Shown here: positions 35,253-43,736 of the stretch, in pieces
Numbering within the stretch: position 1 is the first letter of the stretch
How the letters are laid out: each line of letters starts with the position of its first letter
Origin: Imperialibacter sp965651695
Lineage (GTDB): Bacteria; Bacteroidota; Bacteroidia; Cytophagales; Cyclobacteriaceae
DNA: 64,000 nucleotides
Direction: 5' to 3'
Assembly (NCBI GenBank): GCA_965651695.1
Contig: CBFGTI010000002.1
Span: 33,545-97,544, forward strand
Position numbers and translations under genes: made by a program
The notes under the pieces: generated by a model
The model's input: the letters and a program-made list of their open reading frames with translations, nothing else
The model's database searches: none
What the model was told of the DNA's origin: nothing

Positions 35253-35837
35253 ATGGCTATGCAGAGTACTACCATAACACAGGGAGAAATACTTGGCAAG
35301 GTGCTGGACTACGCCGGCAAAGCCCACGGAAAGCAACGACGAAAGTTTTCGGACGAACTTTATATTAATCATCCCATCAGGGTAATGAACACGTGTAAGG
35401 AGTTCACCGATAAAATTCATGTGCTGGCAGCAGCCCTGCTGCACGATGTGCTCGAAGACACGTCCATTACCAAAGCCGAGATGAAGAAGACGCTTGAGAC
35501 ATGGATGGAAAAATACGCCGCGCAAAAGACTGTAGCTTTAGTGGAAGAGCTTACCGACGTGTACACCAAAAAGGCCTACCCTCAGCTAAACAGAAAAGCC
35601 CGCAAAGAGATGGAAGCCAAGCGGCTTTCTAAAGTTTCGGTAGACGCACAGTTGATAAAGTATGCCGACATAATGGATAATGCAGCCAACATAAGAGAGC
35701 ATAACCCTGGCTTTGCTATCGTATACCTTCGCGAAGGGCGAATTCTTTTAACAAAAATGACAAAGGGAAACTCTAAATTGCATGCAAGAGCACTAAAGCT
35801 GATTGATACTGCAATAAGTGAAATAGAAATGAACTAG
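35253..35837 (+). CDS. HD-domain phosphohydrolase, RelA/SpoT-hydrolase (Mesh1-like) type
   Basis: 194 residues from ATG 35253 (an upstream in-frame ATG at 35214 would add 13). It shows the metal-binding set of the small alarmone hydrolases: YINHPIRV, LLHDVLEDTSIT with the His-Asp pair, and a second Asp in LIKYADIMDN. Such single-domain enzymes hydrolyse (p)ppGpp or related nucleotides. There is no synthetase domain. It stands alone, convergent with the Hsp20-like gene 9 bases away. Confidence 0.82.
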   Translation: MAMQSTTITQGEILGKVLDYAGKAHGKQRRKFSDELYINHPIRVMNTCKEFTDKIHVLAAALLHDVLEDTSITKAEMKKTLETWMEKYAAQKTVALVEELTDVYTKKAYPQLNRKARKEMEAKRLSKVSVDAQLIKYADIMDNAANIREHNPGFAIVYLREGRILLTKMTKGNSKLHARALKLIDTAISEIEMN

Positions 35838-35846
35838 GCAGACATT

Positions 35847-36185
35847 TCAGAGTACTGTAAAGCTTTTTGCAGAATCGCCTGCGCGGCCACCTTCACTTTT
35901 TGTCGCCGCATGTTTACGTTCAATTACAAGCCTTAATTTTCCGTCGGCACCACTCGCGGGAGCAACTTCGGAGGAAATAACCATGGCGCCGTCTTTTATT
36001 TCAATATTATAAGCTTTCGCTTTAAGCCCCGGCACATCAATTTCCATTTCAAAACAGTGGTCACTTTTCTTCAAATGTAAAAGCGGCACCTCGTCAATCT
36101 CACACGACCCTTCAGCGTCAAAAACCTTAGAGCTTAGCGGCCCTCTATAACCAGCCATATCAGGAGTATGCTTAACCAAAACCAT
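35847..36185 (-). CDS. Hsp20/alpha-crystallin-like small protein
   Basis: 112 residues. The middle (about 40-95) has the beta-strand pattern of the alpha-crystallin domain (FEMEIDVPGLKAKAYNIEIKDGAMVISSE), as in small heat-shock proteins that hold unfolded proteins. The usual C-terminal I-x-I/V tail is weak or replaced (SFTVL), and the N-terminal arm is short. A short, divergent member of the family is likely. A terminator separates it from the upstream TauE gene, so it has its own promoter. Confidence 0.68.
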   Translation of the reverse strand: MVLVKHTPDMAGYRGPLSSKVFDAEGSCEIDEVPLLHLKKSDHCFEMEIDVPGLKAKAYNIEIKDGAMVISSEVAPASGADGKLRLVIERKHAATKSEGGRAGDSAKSFTVL

Positions 36186-36214
36186 AATACCTCCACTTGT
36201 TTTACATTAAAAGA

Positions 36215-36248
36215 GAGTAAAAGAGGGGCTGTCTGTTAAAACAACCCC
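36215..36248 (-). terminator. intrinsic terminator of the cbb3 oxidase operon
   Basis: Read on the minus strand, GGGGTTGT pairs with ACAGCCCC (one G-U pair in RNA) across an 8-base loop, followed by TCTTTT. It is downstream of the TauE gene (36468-37154) and just upstream of the Hsp20-like gene. Confidence 0.7.
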
Positions 36249-36267
36249 CTGTTAATCGAATGCCACA

Positions 36268-36281
36268 CCGGGAGCTCCCGG
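36268..36281. repeat. 14-bp perfect palindrome
   Basis: CCGGGAGCTCCCGG, without a spacer, in the 282-base gap between the TauE and Hsp20-like genes. It could be an operator for the Hsp20-like gene (83 bases upstream of its start) or chance. I see nothing else in the gap besides the terminator. Confidence 0.4.
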
Positions 36282-36467
36282 ATCAGGCGTAAGGGAATGC
36301 TCTCCATACAGCAATCGAAGCTTTCGCTTCTCGCACTGTACCACTCCTTACCGGTTAACGACACGATAATGCCAAATATCATGCCGCGCCACCACTGCAC
36401 GCAGTGAGGCAATTTTAATGTAAAGGCGTGGAAATGAGGTAACAATGAGGATGTTTGCCTACAGGCT

Positions 36468-37154
36468 TCAGCGGCAGATGGTAATGATGCCATTGCCGAT
36501 TTTTGAGACCGCTTCTGCAACCGGCAGATCGAGAAGCAAGCCGCGGTACAGCAAAATAACACTAACGACCACGGAGAGCGAAGTAAGTATCCAACTGCTG
36601 CGATGGCTGCGGTTTTTGAAAAGGAGATGGGGAGTCATGTTCACAAGCAGCATGGCCGGAAGCGTGCCGGCGCCAAAAGCAGCCATATAAAAGGCGCCTT
36701 CCCATATTTTTGTTGAGGCCAAGGCACCGGCTACTGCCACATACACAAGACCGCAGGGCAGAAATCCATTAAAAATACCCGACACTAATGCCGAACTGTA
36801 GCTACGCCTGCGAAACTGCTGCTGAAGGTTTTGCCGAACCCATAACGCCCAGCCCGACTGCAGATATCCTTTGCTAAATACCCTGCCGGCATGCGGCAAA
36901 AAAAGCAGCAGGAGAATAGTCGCCCCCAGCACCACCGAAAACCCCTGCTGCCAGCCAACCAGAAAAAAAGAGCTGCCGATGATTCCGAAAACAGTGCCCA
37001 GCAGGCTATAGGTAAGTACTCTGCCGAGGTTGTAAAGTAAAATTCCTCCCACCTTTTTTTCGGGGGGCAGTGGCAGCGCCAGGGCCAGCGGACCGCACAT
37101 ACCTACGCAATGTACACTACCAAAAAAACCGATGAGAAAAGCAGCCGCTATCAC
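36468..37154 (-). CDS. sulfite exporter TauE/SafE-family protein (oxidase maturation)
   Basis: 228 residues with six or so membrane helices: GSVHCVGMCGPLALALPL in the first, a second half with GFLPCGLVYVAVAGAL. This 'TauE/SafE' type gene regularly follows ccoG and fixH in Bacteroidota, where it is thought to help metal handling or assembly of the cbb3 oxidase. The CxxxC and PCG segments could bind copper. Its start overlaps the fixH stop by 4 bases, so it is the last gene of the oxidase operon. Confidence 0.85.
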   Translation of the reverse strand: MIAAAFLIGFFGSVHCVGMCGPLALALPLPPEKKVGGILLYNLGRVLTYSLLGTVFGIIGSSFFLVGWQQGFSVVLGATILLLLFLPHAGRVFSKGYLQSGWALWVRQNLQQQFRRRSYSSALVSGIFNGFLPCGLVYVAVAGALASTKIWEGAFYMAAFGAGTLPAMLLVNMTPHLLFKNRSHRSSWILTSLSVVVSVILLYRGLLLDLPVAEAVSKIGNGIITICR

Positions 37155-37576
37155 TTGCTTACAAGAATTACTTTTTCGGTGTAATAGTCCTGGCGCGAAT
37201 CAGACCAGCTTATTTGCATTTTGTACCTACCCGCCACCAGGTCCGACTTATTTATACGGGCGTTTCCTTCAAACGCAAACTTCCTGTCAAACCTTTGGTT
37301 GTCAGGCCGGTAGAAATGAATCTCTCCTGAAACCGATGAACCTGCCGGAAATCTGGCTTCAACATACCCCGCGTCCTGAACCACTTCTATCTCATAGTTA
37401 AGCGCAGCCGCGTTGTTTATTTCGTCAATCCTGTCCTGGTATTTAATCTCCTGCAGGTAGTAGTCATCGGCCACCAGCGCAACATCCTCCTGAAAGGTTT
37501 TTGCTACCAGGAAAATTATAAATGCGCAAAATGCAATGAACACAAGTGCTATTTTAGTACCCCAGTTCCACTTCAT
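37151..37576 (-). CDS. fixH: FixH-family protein
   Basis: 141 residues: one N-terminal membrane helix (about 8-27: TKIALVFIAFCAFIIFLVA), then a periplasmic beta-domain with DDYYLQEIKYQDRIDEINNA, the signature of FixH/CcoH. FixH is needed for assembly or stability of cbb3 oxidase together with the copper ATPase FixI. It lies between ccoG (105 bases) and the TauE gene (overlap). Confidence 0.88.
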   Translation of the reverse strand: MKWNWGTKIALVFIAFCAFIIFLVAKTFQEDVALVADDYYLQEIKYQDRIDEINNAAALNYEIEVVQDAGYVEARFPAGSSVSGEIHFYRPDNQRFDRKFAFEGNARINKSDLVAGRYKMQISWSDSRQDYYTEKVILVSK

Positions 37577-37681
37577 ACAGTATTATTTTTTTCAAATTTC
37601 GGGTAAATAATGGCACGTCCGGCTGACCAAAATCAGGCGCCATGCAGATAATCATCAGCCGGCAGCACCAAAGCGCCAAGT

Positions 37682-39109
37682 TTACGGCGCAAGAAATTTC
37701 GTGTTCACTGTTTCCAGTTCTCTGTCTCCGCTTTTAATTACCAGCGTCACTTTGGAGCTCCGTTCCGTAAGGTCTTCTTTATCAAAAACAATAAACATCG
37801 CTCTTTCAGCCAGGTCCCGGGCCGGTACGGTAATCGGCTCACCTATAAACTCGATTCTTCCCCCGGAGTCTACCAACTCAATCTGCACAGGCAAATCACT
37901 GTTGGTTTTATTTACCACCTTGATATTGTAAAGATTGCTAATGGTGCCGTCGTCACGCTTTTGGAAGGTCATTCCCGGCGTACGCAGAATAGTCGTTTCG
38001 ACGTCGGAGCGGATAACGATAAGGCTCGTAAGCACGCCGAGCAGCACCACCATTAACGCGGAATAGGCCACCATTCGGCTGGTAAATTTGAATGGTGTAC
38101 CCTTGGCCACACTTTCTTCGGATGCATAGCGAATGAGGCCCTTGGGTAAGCCTACCTTTTCCATTATGTTGTCGCAGGCATCCATACAGGCAGTGCAGTT
38201 TACACACTCCAGCTGGGTGCCATTGCGGATGTCGATACCGGTGGGGCACACAAATACGCATTGCTTGCAGTCGATGCAGTCGCCCTTGTCGGCTGCGGCA
38301 CGATCCTCTCCCTTACGGAAAACACCCCTGGACTCGCCTCTTCCATAGTCGTAGGTTACGTTAATGCTGTTTTTGTCGAGCAGCACGCCCTGAAGCCTGC
38401 CGTAAGGGCAAACAGTAGTGCAAACCTGCTCCCGAAAAAAAGCAAATACCCAATAGAATGCACCCGTAAAGCCTACCATTGCCATAAAGCCACCCGGACG
38501 GGCTGCAGGGCCGGCTTTTATTATTTCGCCAATCTGCTCTACGCCAACCAGGTATGCCATAAAGGTGTGCATAATCAGCGCCGAAATGAACAGAAACACG
38601 GCGTGCTTGCCGGTCTTTTTCAGTATTTTTTCGGTGTTCCATGGTTGCTTGTCGAGCTTCTTTTGCGCCATGTAGTCGCCCTCAATCCAGTACTCGACTT
38701 TTCGGAACACCAGCTCCATAAAAATTGTCTGCGGGCACACCCACCCGCAAAACAGCCTGCCAAACACAACAGTGAACAGGATTACAAATACTACAAGGGT
38801 TATTAGCGCGAAAGCGAAAAGGTGGAAATCCTGTGGCCAGAAGGTTTGGCCGAAAATTATAAACCGTCTTTCTATTACGTTGAATAGAAGAAAAGGCTGG
38901 CCGTCTACTTTCAGAAAAGGGGCACCAAAGAGAAATGCCAAAAGTAGCACGCCCACCACTGTGCGCCAATTGGTAAATTTACCAAAGGGCTTCTTGGGGT
39001 ACACCCATATACGCTTTCCTTTCTCGTCTACCGTGGCAATCTTATCACGAAACGCATCATAGCCGGCTTTCTCTTCGTATAGCCTGTCAATTTGGGAATG
39101 GTCTTTCAC
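37682..39109 (-). CDS. ccoG: cytochrome c oxidase accessory protein CcoG (FixG)
   Basis: 475 residues: membrane helices with GWVCPQTIFMELVFRKVEYWIEGD, then two 4Fe-4S binding clusters (CIDCKQCVFVCP and CVNCTACMDACD), and a C-terminal immunoglobulin-like FixG domain from about 370. CcoG is an iron-sulfur membrane protein; in proteobacteria it reduces copper for delivery to the cbb3 oxidase. Full length for the family. Located between ccoP and fixH. Confidence 0.94.
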   Translation of the reverse strand: MKDHSQIDRLYEEKAGYDAFRDKIATVDEKGKRIWVYPKKPFGKFTNWRTVVGVLLLAFLFGAPFLKVDGQPFLLFNVIERRFIIFGQTFWPQDFHLFAFALITLVVFVILFTVVFGRLFCGWVCPQTIFMELVFRKVEYWIEGDYMAQKKLDKQPWNTEKILKKTGKHAVFLFISALIMHTFMAYLVGVEQIGEIIKAGPAARPGGFMAMVGFTGAFYWVFAFFREQVCTTVCPYGRLQGVLLDKNSINVTYDYGRGESRGVFRKGEDRAAADKGDCIDCKQCVFVCPTGIDIRNGTQLECVNCTACMDACDNIMEKVGLPKGLIRYASEESVAKGTPFKFTSRMVAYSALMVVLLGVLTSLIVIRSDVETTILRTPGMTFQKRDDGTISNLYNIKVVNKTNSDLPVQIELVDSGGRIEFIGEPITVPARDLAERAMFIVFDKEDLTERSSKVTLVIKSGDRELETVNTKFLAP

Positions 39110-39200
39110 AACTGTACTATTTATTTACCTGTGGAATATGCTCACTGCTTCTTCCTCCATGGGCAGAAGAGCAATGAGCATTACTTTGGTGTGGTTAGGG

Positions 39201-40097
39201 TCAAAACTTTCTGGCCACCACCTGTGTGCTGTCTGACACGTTTTTCCTTTGGTATTTTTCTCCCTGCGGTTCCTTTTGGTTGGGCGGGTTTGTGCCTTCA
39301 AGGCTTACTATAAAACTCGACAACAGCTGAATTTGCTTTGGTTCGAGCTGGCTTTGCCACGCAATCATACCTTTTTGCGGCACACCGTACTTTATTACCG
39401 AAAATATGTCCTTCACGTCTCCTCCGTGTATCCAGTATTCGTCGGCAAAATTCGGCCCCACGCCGCCTTGCCCCTCCGGTCCGTGGCATGCTGCGCAGTA
39501 CTGCGAAAACAGCTTTTTACCTTCCTCAATCTCGGCATCGTCTACCAAAAGCGTTACCGTGGTTTCGTCTATTACCGTGCCCTGCTGTGCCAGGTAAGCC
39601 TTCACCTGCTCCTCTGCCTGCTCCAGCTCGTAGGCATATTCTTCCATCTGGTTTTTGCCGGTGTCGAACACATGGTAGTGCAGCAAATAAGCTACGGAAA
39701 ATATGATTGTGAGGTAGAAGCCGTATACCCACCATGGTGGCAGCCGGTTATCGAGCTCTTTGATGCCATCGTATTCATGGCCTGTCATTATTTCGTCCTC
39801 CCGGGTCACCGGTACCGAGGCGTTGAGACTGTTCCAAAACCTCTGCCAGAGCGATTGCTTTTCAACAACTGCTTTGGGTGCTACTTCGGCCTGCGGCTTT
39901 GAAGCTGCCAGCAAAGCTTTCATGGCTACCAGCGTGGCCACAAGGGCAAGCAGGGCCAGCACAAGTACCACAAATACGGATACTAATAAGATCTCGATCT
40001 GAAACTGCTCAAAGAAAATTTCGCTTGCAGATTGCGCGCGGGCTGCCATGGGCAATATCGTTGTGAGGCCGCTTGCCATAATTAATTTCTTCTTCAT
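39201..40097 (-). CDS. ccoP: cbb3 oxidase subunit III, CcoP, with a single haem c
   Basis: 298 residues. The N-terminal part has a cleavable or anchoring segment, a membrane helix (about 30-65) and the CcoP N-terminal motif HEYDGIKELDNRLPPWWVYGF, then a second helix. The cytochrome c domain has one haem site, Cys201-x-x-Cys204-His205 (YCAACHGPEGQGG). Proteobacterial CcoP carries two haems; only one CxxCH is present here. It takes electrons from soluble or membrane cytochromes to subunit I. The ATG overlaps the ccoQ stop (ATGA). Confidence 0.93.
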   Translation of the reverse strand: MKKKLIMASGLTTILPMAARAQSASEIFFEQFQIEILLVSVFVVLVLALLALVATLVAMKALLAASKPQAEVAPKAVVEKQSLWQRFWNSLNASVPVTREDEIMTGHEYDGIKELDNRLPPWWVYGFYLTIIFSVAYLLHYHVFDTGKNQMEEYAYELEQAEEQVKAYLAQQGTVIDETTVTLLVDDAEIEEGKKLFSQYCAACHGPEGQGGVGPNFADEYWIHGGDVKDIFSVIKYGVPQKGMIAWQSQLEPKQIQLLSSFIVSLEGTNPPNQKEPQGEKYQRKNVSDSTQVVARKF

Positions 40098-40276
40098 GAT
40101 TCAGATGATTTATCGTCCAGGGGAATTCTCGAAGCTTCGTCGACCATTTTTTTGTCGATCTTGAACATATACACCAGCAGAAGGGTAAAAAAGATGAAGA
40201 AAATGCTGAAGGAAATAAGCGGATACAGTTCAATACCTGCTATTGTTTCCATATGATGTTTAATGAATTTTAACAT
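40094..40276 (-). CDS. ccoQ: cbb3 oxidase small subunit CcoQ-like
   Basis: 60 residues from ATG 40276; an upstream in-frame GTG exists at 40315 but the downstream start MLKFIKHHMETIAG fits better. One membrane helix (LISFSIFFIFFTLLLVYMF) is followed by a charged tail, as in CcoQ/FixQ, which stabilises CcoP in the complex. It lies between ccoNO and ccoP, its standard place, and its stop overlaps the ccoP start. Confidence 0.85.
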   Translation of the reverse strand: MLKFIKHHMETIAGIELYPLISFSIFFIFFTLLLVYMFKIDKKMVDEASRIPLDDKSSES

Positions 40277-40330
40277 GGTTTTTCTTTTTTGATGCTGCCG
40301 GATGGTTTCCCGCACCGGCAGCGCTCATTC

Positions 40331-42508
40331 CTATTTTTTACTACCCGTATTTACTTTTCCTATGTCGGTTCCCAGCCGCTGCAGGTATGCGATAAGCGCA
40401 ATAATCTCCGTATCGCTGCTTATTTCAATGTCGTCCTTCTTCAGGTTATCGGCAATTTGCTTTGCCTGCGTTTCGGCATCGGCCAGTGCTTTTTCAGCAT
40501 AGCCATCTTCGTAGGGCACTCCCAGCGTTTGCATGGCTTCTATCATTTTTGGCGTCAGCTCTTTGTCCCATTCTTTTTCAAACAACCACGGATAAGGCGG
40601 CATAATAGAACCCGGCGACATACTGGTGGGATCAAACATGTGATTGAAATGCCAGCTGTCGGGGTACTTGCCGCCCACCCGCAGCAGGTCGGGCCCGGTG
40701 CGCTTACTTCCCCACTGGAACGGGTGATCGTACACAAACTCGCCGGCCTTGGCATATTCGCCATACCTTTCGGTTTCGGAGCGGAAAGGCCTCACCATTT
40801 GCGAATGGCAGGTGTAGCAGCCTTCTTTTACATAAATATCCCTACCGTGCAACTCAAGCGGCGTATAAGGCTTCACACTGGCGATGGTAGGTATGTTAGA
40901 TTTTACAAGGAATGTAGGCACAAACTCCACAATACCCCCGATTGCTACCACTATAAAGCTCCACACCAGCAGGGTTACCGGCTTCCATTCAAACATTTTG
41001 CGGTGCCAGTGCTCGCCGCGGGCTGGCTTATAGTCGTCAGTCAATGGCAATGCCTGATCTTCCGTTTCTCTCTGGAACTGCCCGGCGTTAGCTGTTTTTA
41101 CCAGGTTGTATACCATTATAAATACACCGCTAAGGAACAAGAACCCGCCGAAAGCACGCAGCATGTACATGGTTTCGATCTGGGTCACGGTCTCCAGAAA
41201 GTTGGGGTAAGCCAGCATACCGGCTTCGGTAAATTGCTTCCACATCAGGCTTTGGGTTACGCCAGCCCAATACATTGGCAGAGCGTAGAATATGATGCCC
41301 AGCGTGCCCACCCAAAAGTGTACGTTGGCTAGTTTTTCCGAATAGAGTTTGGTTTTGTAGAGCCTTGGCACAAGGAAGTACAGCATGGCAAAGGTGAGGA
41401 AGCCGTTCCATCCGAGACCACCTACATGCACGTGGGCGATGGTCCAGTCGGTAAAGTGGCTGATCGCATTCACGTTTTTGAGAGAAAGCATCGGTCCTTC
41501 AAATGTGGCCATGCCGTAGCAGGTAATAGCCACGACCATAAACTTAAGTATGGCATCTTCACGCACTTTGTCCCAGGCGCCGCGCAGTGTAAGCAGGCCA
41601 TTGAGCATACCACCCCACGAGGGCGCTATAAGCATTACAGAAAATACAGTGCCCAGCGACTGGGCCCAATCGGGCAGTGAATTGTACAGCAGGTGGTGAG
41701 GACCAGCCCATATATAAAGGAATATGAGCGCCCAAAAGTGTACGATCGAAAGCCTGTAGGAGTAGATGGGCCGGTTGGCCGCCTTTGGCACAAAATAGTA
41801 CATCAACCCGAGGTAAGGTGTGGTGAGAAAGAACGCCACAGCATTGTGCCCATACCACCACTGCACGAGGGCGTCCTGCACACCTGCGTACCACGAGTAG
41901 CTTTTATAAAAGGTAATAGGCAACTCAAAGGAGTTGACAATGTGCAGCATGGCTACTGTAACAAACGTGGCAATGTAGAACCAGATAGCCACGTACAGGT
42001 GCCTTTCCCTTCTTTTGAGGATGGTCCCGAACATGTTGATGCCAAATACCACCCAGATGAGGGCGATGGCAATGTCGATGGGCCACTCAAGCTCTGCATA
42101 CTCTTTTCCGGACGTAAGCCCGAGCGGTAGGGTAATAGCCGCGGCCAAAATAATTGCCTGCCAGCCCCAGAAGTGTATCTGGCTAAGGGCCTTGCTGTAC
42201 ATGGGTGCCTTACACAGCCTTTGCAACGAATAGTAAACCCCCGCAAAAATACCGTTGCCTACAAAAGCAAAAATCACGGCATTGGTGTGCAGCGGGCGTA
42301 TACGTCCGAAGGTGGTGTACTCGAGGCCAAAGTTGAGCTCGGGCATGAAAAACTGGCATGCCGCGAGCAAACCGACGGTCATTCCCACGATACCAAAAAC
42401 AGTGGTTGCAATGAGAAACAGCCGAACGATCTGGTTGTCGTAGTGAAAAGTTTCAAGACCGGAATCGACCCTTACGGTGTCCTTTCCGGTGATTGTAGCA
42501 TTTGTCAT
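40331..42508 (-). CDS. ccoNO: cbb3-type cytochrome c oxidase, fused subunits I and II (CcoN-CcoO)
   Basis: 725 residues. Residues ~1-480 are CcoN, the haem-copper catalytic subunit, with 12 or more helices and conserved His ligands (WYGHNAVAFFLT, GPHHLLYN, HVHVGGLGWNG). Residues ~520-725 are CcoO, with one anchor helix and one haem c site Cys564-x-x-Cys567-His568 (GCYTCHSQMVRPF). The fusion of I and II is common in Bacteroidota. The enzyme reduces oxygen with high affinity at low oxygen levels and pumps protons. It follows ccoS by 2 bases. Confidence 0.96.
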   Translation of the reverse strand: MTNATITGKDTVRVDSGLETFHYDNQIVRLFLIATTVFGIVGMTVGLLAACQFFMPELNFGLEYTTFGRIRPLHTNAVIFAFVGNGIFAGVYYSLQRLCKAPMYSKALSQIHFWGWQAIILAAAITLPLGLTSGKEYAELEWPIDIAIALIWVVFGINMFGTILKRRERHLYVAIWFYIATFVTVAMLHIVNSFELPITFYKSYSWYAGVQDALVQWWYGHNAVAFFLTTPYLGLMYYFVPKAANRPIYSYRLSIVHFWALIFLYIWAGPHHLLYNSLPDWAQSLGTVFSVMLIAPSWGGMLNGLLTLRGAWDKVREDAILKFMVVAITCYGMATFEGPMLSLKNVNAISHFTDWTIAHVHVGGLGWNGFLTFAMLYFLVPRLYKTKLYSEKLANVHFWVGTLGIIFYALPMYWAGVTQSLMWKQFTEAGMLAYPNFLETVTQIETMYMLRAFGGFLFLSGVFIMVYNLVKTANAGQFQRETEDQALPLTDDYKPARGEHWHRKMFEWKPVTLLVWSFIVVAIGGIVEFVPTFLVKSNIPTIASVKPYTPLELHGRDIYVKEGCYTCHSQMVRPFRSETERYGEYAKAGEFVYDHPFQWGSKRTGPDLLRVGGKYPDSWHFNHMFDPTSMSPGSIMPPYPWLFEKEWDKELTPKMIEAMQTLGVPYEDGYAEKALADAETQAKQIADNLKKDDIEISSDTEIIALIAYLQRLGTDIGKVNTGSKK

Positions 42509-42510
42509 AA

Positions 42511-42675
42511 TTAGTGGATGTCTTCTTTTTGGCCTTTTTCTTCGTCTTTAAGCATCCTGATCGACGGTGAGTAGTCGTCTTCGAACTGGCCATCCTGGTG
42601 CGCCCATATATACGCTCCCAGAAAGCCTGCCGCAACAAGCATACTTACCGCGATGAGAATGAAAATAACCGACAT
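42511..42675 (-). CDS. ccoS: cbb3 oxidase assembly protein CcoS
   Basis: 54 residues, ATG 42675 to TAA at 42511-42513; short enough to be missed by size cut-offs. It begins MSVIFILIAVSMLVAAGFLG, one membrane helix with the CcoS N-terminal pattern, followed by a soluble tail with GQFEDDYSPSIRML, the usual 'GQFDD...P..RML' signature. CcoS is needed for haem and copper insertion into CcoN. It is the first gene of the oxidase operon; a TGA-N6-TCA site lies 74 bases upstream. Confidence 0.9.
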   Translation of the reverse strand: MSVIFILIAVSMLVAAGFLGAYIWAHQDGQFEDDYSPSIRMLKDEEKGQKEDIH

Positions 42676-42748
42676 GATGTAGAATGTTTTGTGTACAATG
42701 TTCCGCCGATTTGGGCTAAGGCTGAATGAGAAAGTGCAGTAGGAAAAC

Positions 42749-42760
42749 TGATTTATGTCA
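42749..42760. promoter_or_regulatory. candidate CRP/FNR-family site upstream of ccoS
   Basis: TGA-TTTATG-TCA, the core spacing of CRP/FNR-family operators, in the 157-base gap between ccoS (minus) and the antitoxin gene (plus). It is followed by TGGC, as is the first of two similar sites near 52891-52924 upstream of the usp-ccoI genes. A regulator of this family is encoded at 54265-55326. Confidence 0.45.
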
Positions 42761-42832
42761 TGGCAAAAGAAGATATTATAAAAAGGGGATGGAGCCTTTT
42801 TATTTCGTTTGGAAATTGGTAATTTTGCTATT

Positions 42833-43303
42833 ATGAAAAGGAAAAAATACCGAATTTCTCAAGAAGAGATAAACTTGGTAGAGGAACCTGCGGTCGCCTA
42901 TGGGTCCCCTTCAATCGGTGAGGTACTTCAGGGGGATTTCCAAAGCATCGATTTCCTCAAGAAAGGTTTGGGCGCACGCTCAATAGAGGCTGTGATGCAC
43001 TCCTACGAAATGACGCAGCAGGAAATGGCCGATACTTTGCATACCAACCCCAAAACACTTCGTAACAAGATCAGGGAAAGTGGCAAATTGGACCCCCTCC
43101 AGGGAAGCCTCATTCTGGCTATGGCCGAGCTCTACCAAAAAGGTGAAGAGGCGTTTGGCGGGAAAGAACCTTTTCTCGAATGGTTGCATTTTCCCAGCCC
43201 CGCGCTGGGCAATGTACCACCCTCCACTTTCCTTGATACTTTTCAGGGTATACGGCTAATTATGAGCGAAATCGAAAGCATTCAGGACGGCTCCTTTGCA
43301 TGA
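42833..43303 (+). CDS. antitoxin, Xre/MbcA/ParS (DUF2384) type
   Basis: 156 residues from ATG 42833 (a TTG in frame at 42809 is less likely). Residues ~60-110 form an HTH (MTQQEMADTLHTNPKTLRN), and the C-terminal part LGNVPPSTFLDTFQGIRLIMSEIESIQDG is the toxin-binding domain of this antitoxin type. It should neutralise the RES toxin encoded next and repress the pair's promoter. The stop overlaps the toxin ATG (ATGA), the usual coupling of such pairs. Confidence 0.9.
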   Translation: MKRKKYRISQEEINLVEEPAVAYGSPSIGEVLQGDFQSIDFLKKGLGARSIEAVMHSYEMTQQEMADTLHTNPKTLRNKIRESGKLDPLQGSLILAMAELYQKGEEAFGGKEPFLEWLHFPSPALGNVPPSTFLDTFQGIRLIMSEIESIQDGSFA

Positions 43304-43725
43304 TCGTATACCGGATAACCAATCACCGGTCGCTCGATGGCAAAGGAGCGGCCAAGCAACTAAACAACCGATGGAATAACTATGGCACCCGCATGCTTTA
43401 TGCAGCAGAATCCATTGCAGTGGCAAAAGGCGAAATTTCGCGCAGAACGCCGCTGAACCTGTTGCCGCCGGGCTTCGAAATACTGAGCATCGAAATACCG
43501 GATGCGAGCGTGTGGGAACCAAACGAGCTCCCCCAAAACTGGGACCAGGTGCCGGCCGGAAAGGGCACGAAGACCTTTGGCGACGACTTTGTTGCCAGCC
43601 AGAAGGCCTTAGTCATGCGTGTGCCTTCGGTGTACGACAAGGGCAGCTTCAACTATCTCATCAACCCACAACACCCGGATTTTGCGAAGGTGAAAATTGT
43701 ATCGGTTGAAAAGCTTTATTTTTAG
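43300..43725 (+). CDS. RES-domain toxin (NAD-degrading type)
   Basis: 141 residues with the RES-fold residues in order: Arg24 in NNRWNNYG, Tyr34 and Ser38 in MLYAAESIAVAKGE, and a late NPQHPDFAKVKI segment. RES toxins break down NAD+ by phosphorolysis or hydrolysis and stop growth when free of antitoxin. Full length for the family. It converges with the CHAT protein gene, with 11 bases between the ends. Confidence 0.9.
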   Translation: MIVYRITNHRSLDGKGAAKQLNNRWNNYGTRMLYAAESIAVAKGEISRRTPLNLLPPGFEILSIEIPDASVWEPNELPQNWDQVPAGKGTKTFGDDFVASQKALVMRVPSVYDKGSFNYLINPQHPDFAKVKIVSVEKLYF

Positions 43726-43736
43726 CAGTTGCCGCA

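Noticed and set aside
40289..41332. 347-codon plus-strand open frame opposite ccoNO
   Set aside because: It lies fully antisense to the conserved oxidase gene and its product has no recognisable domain.
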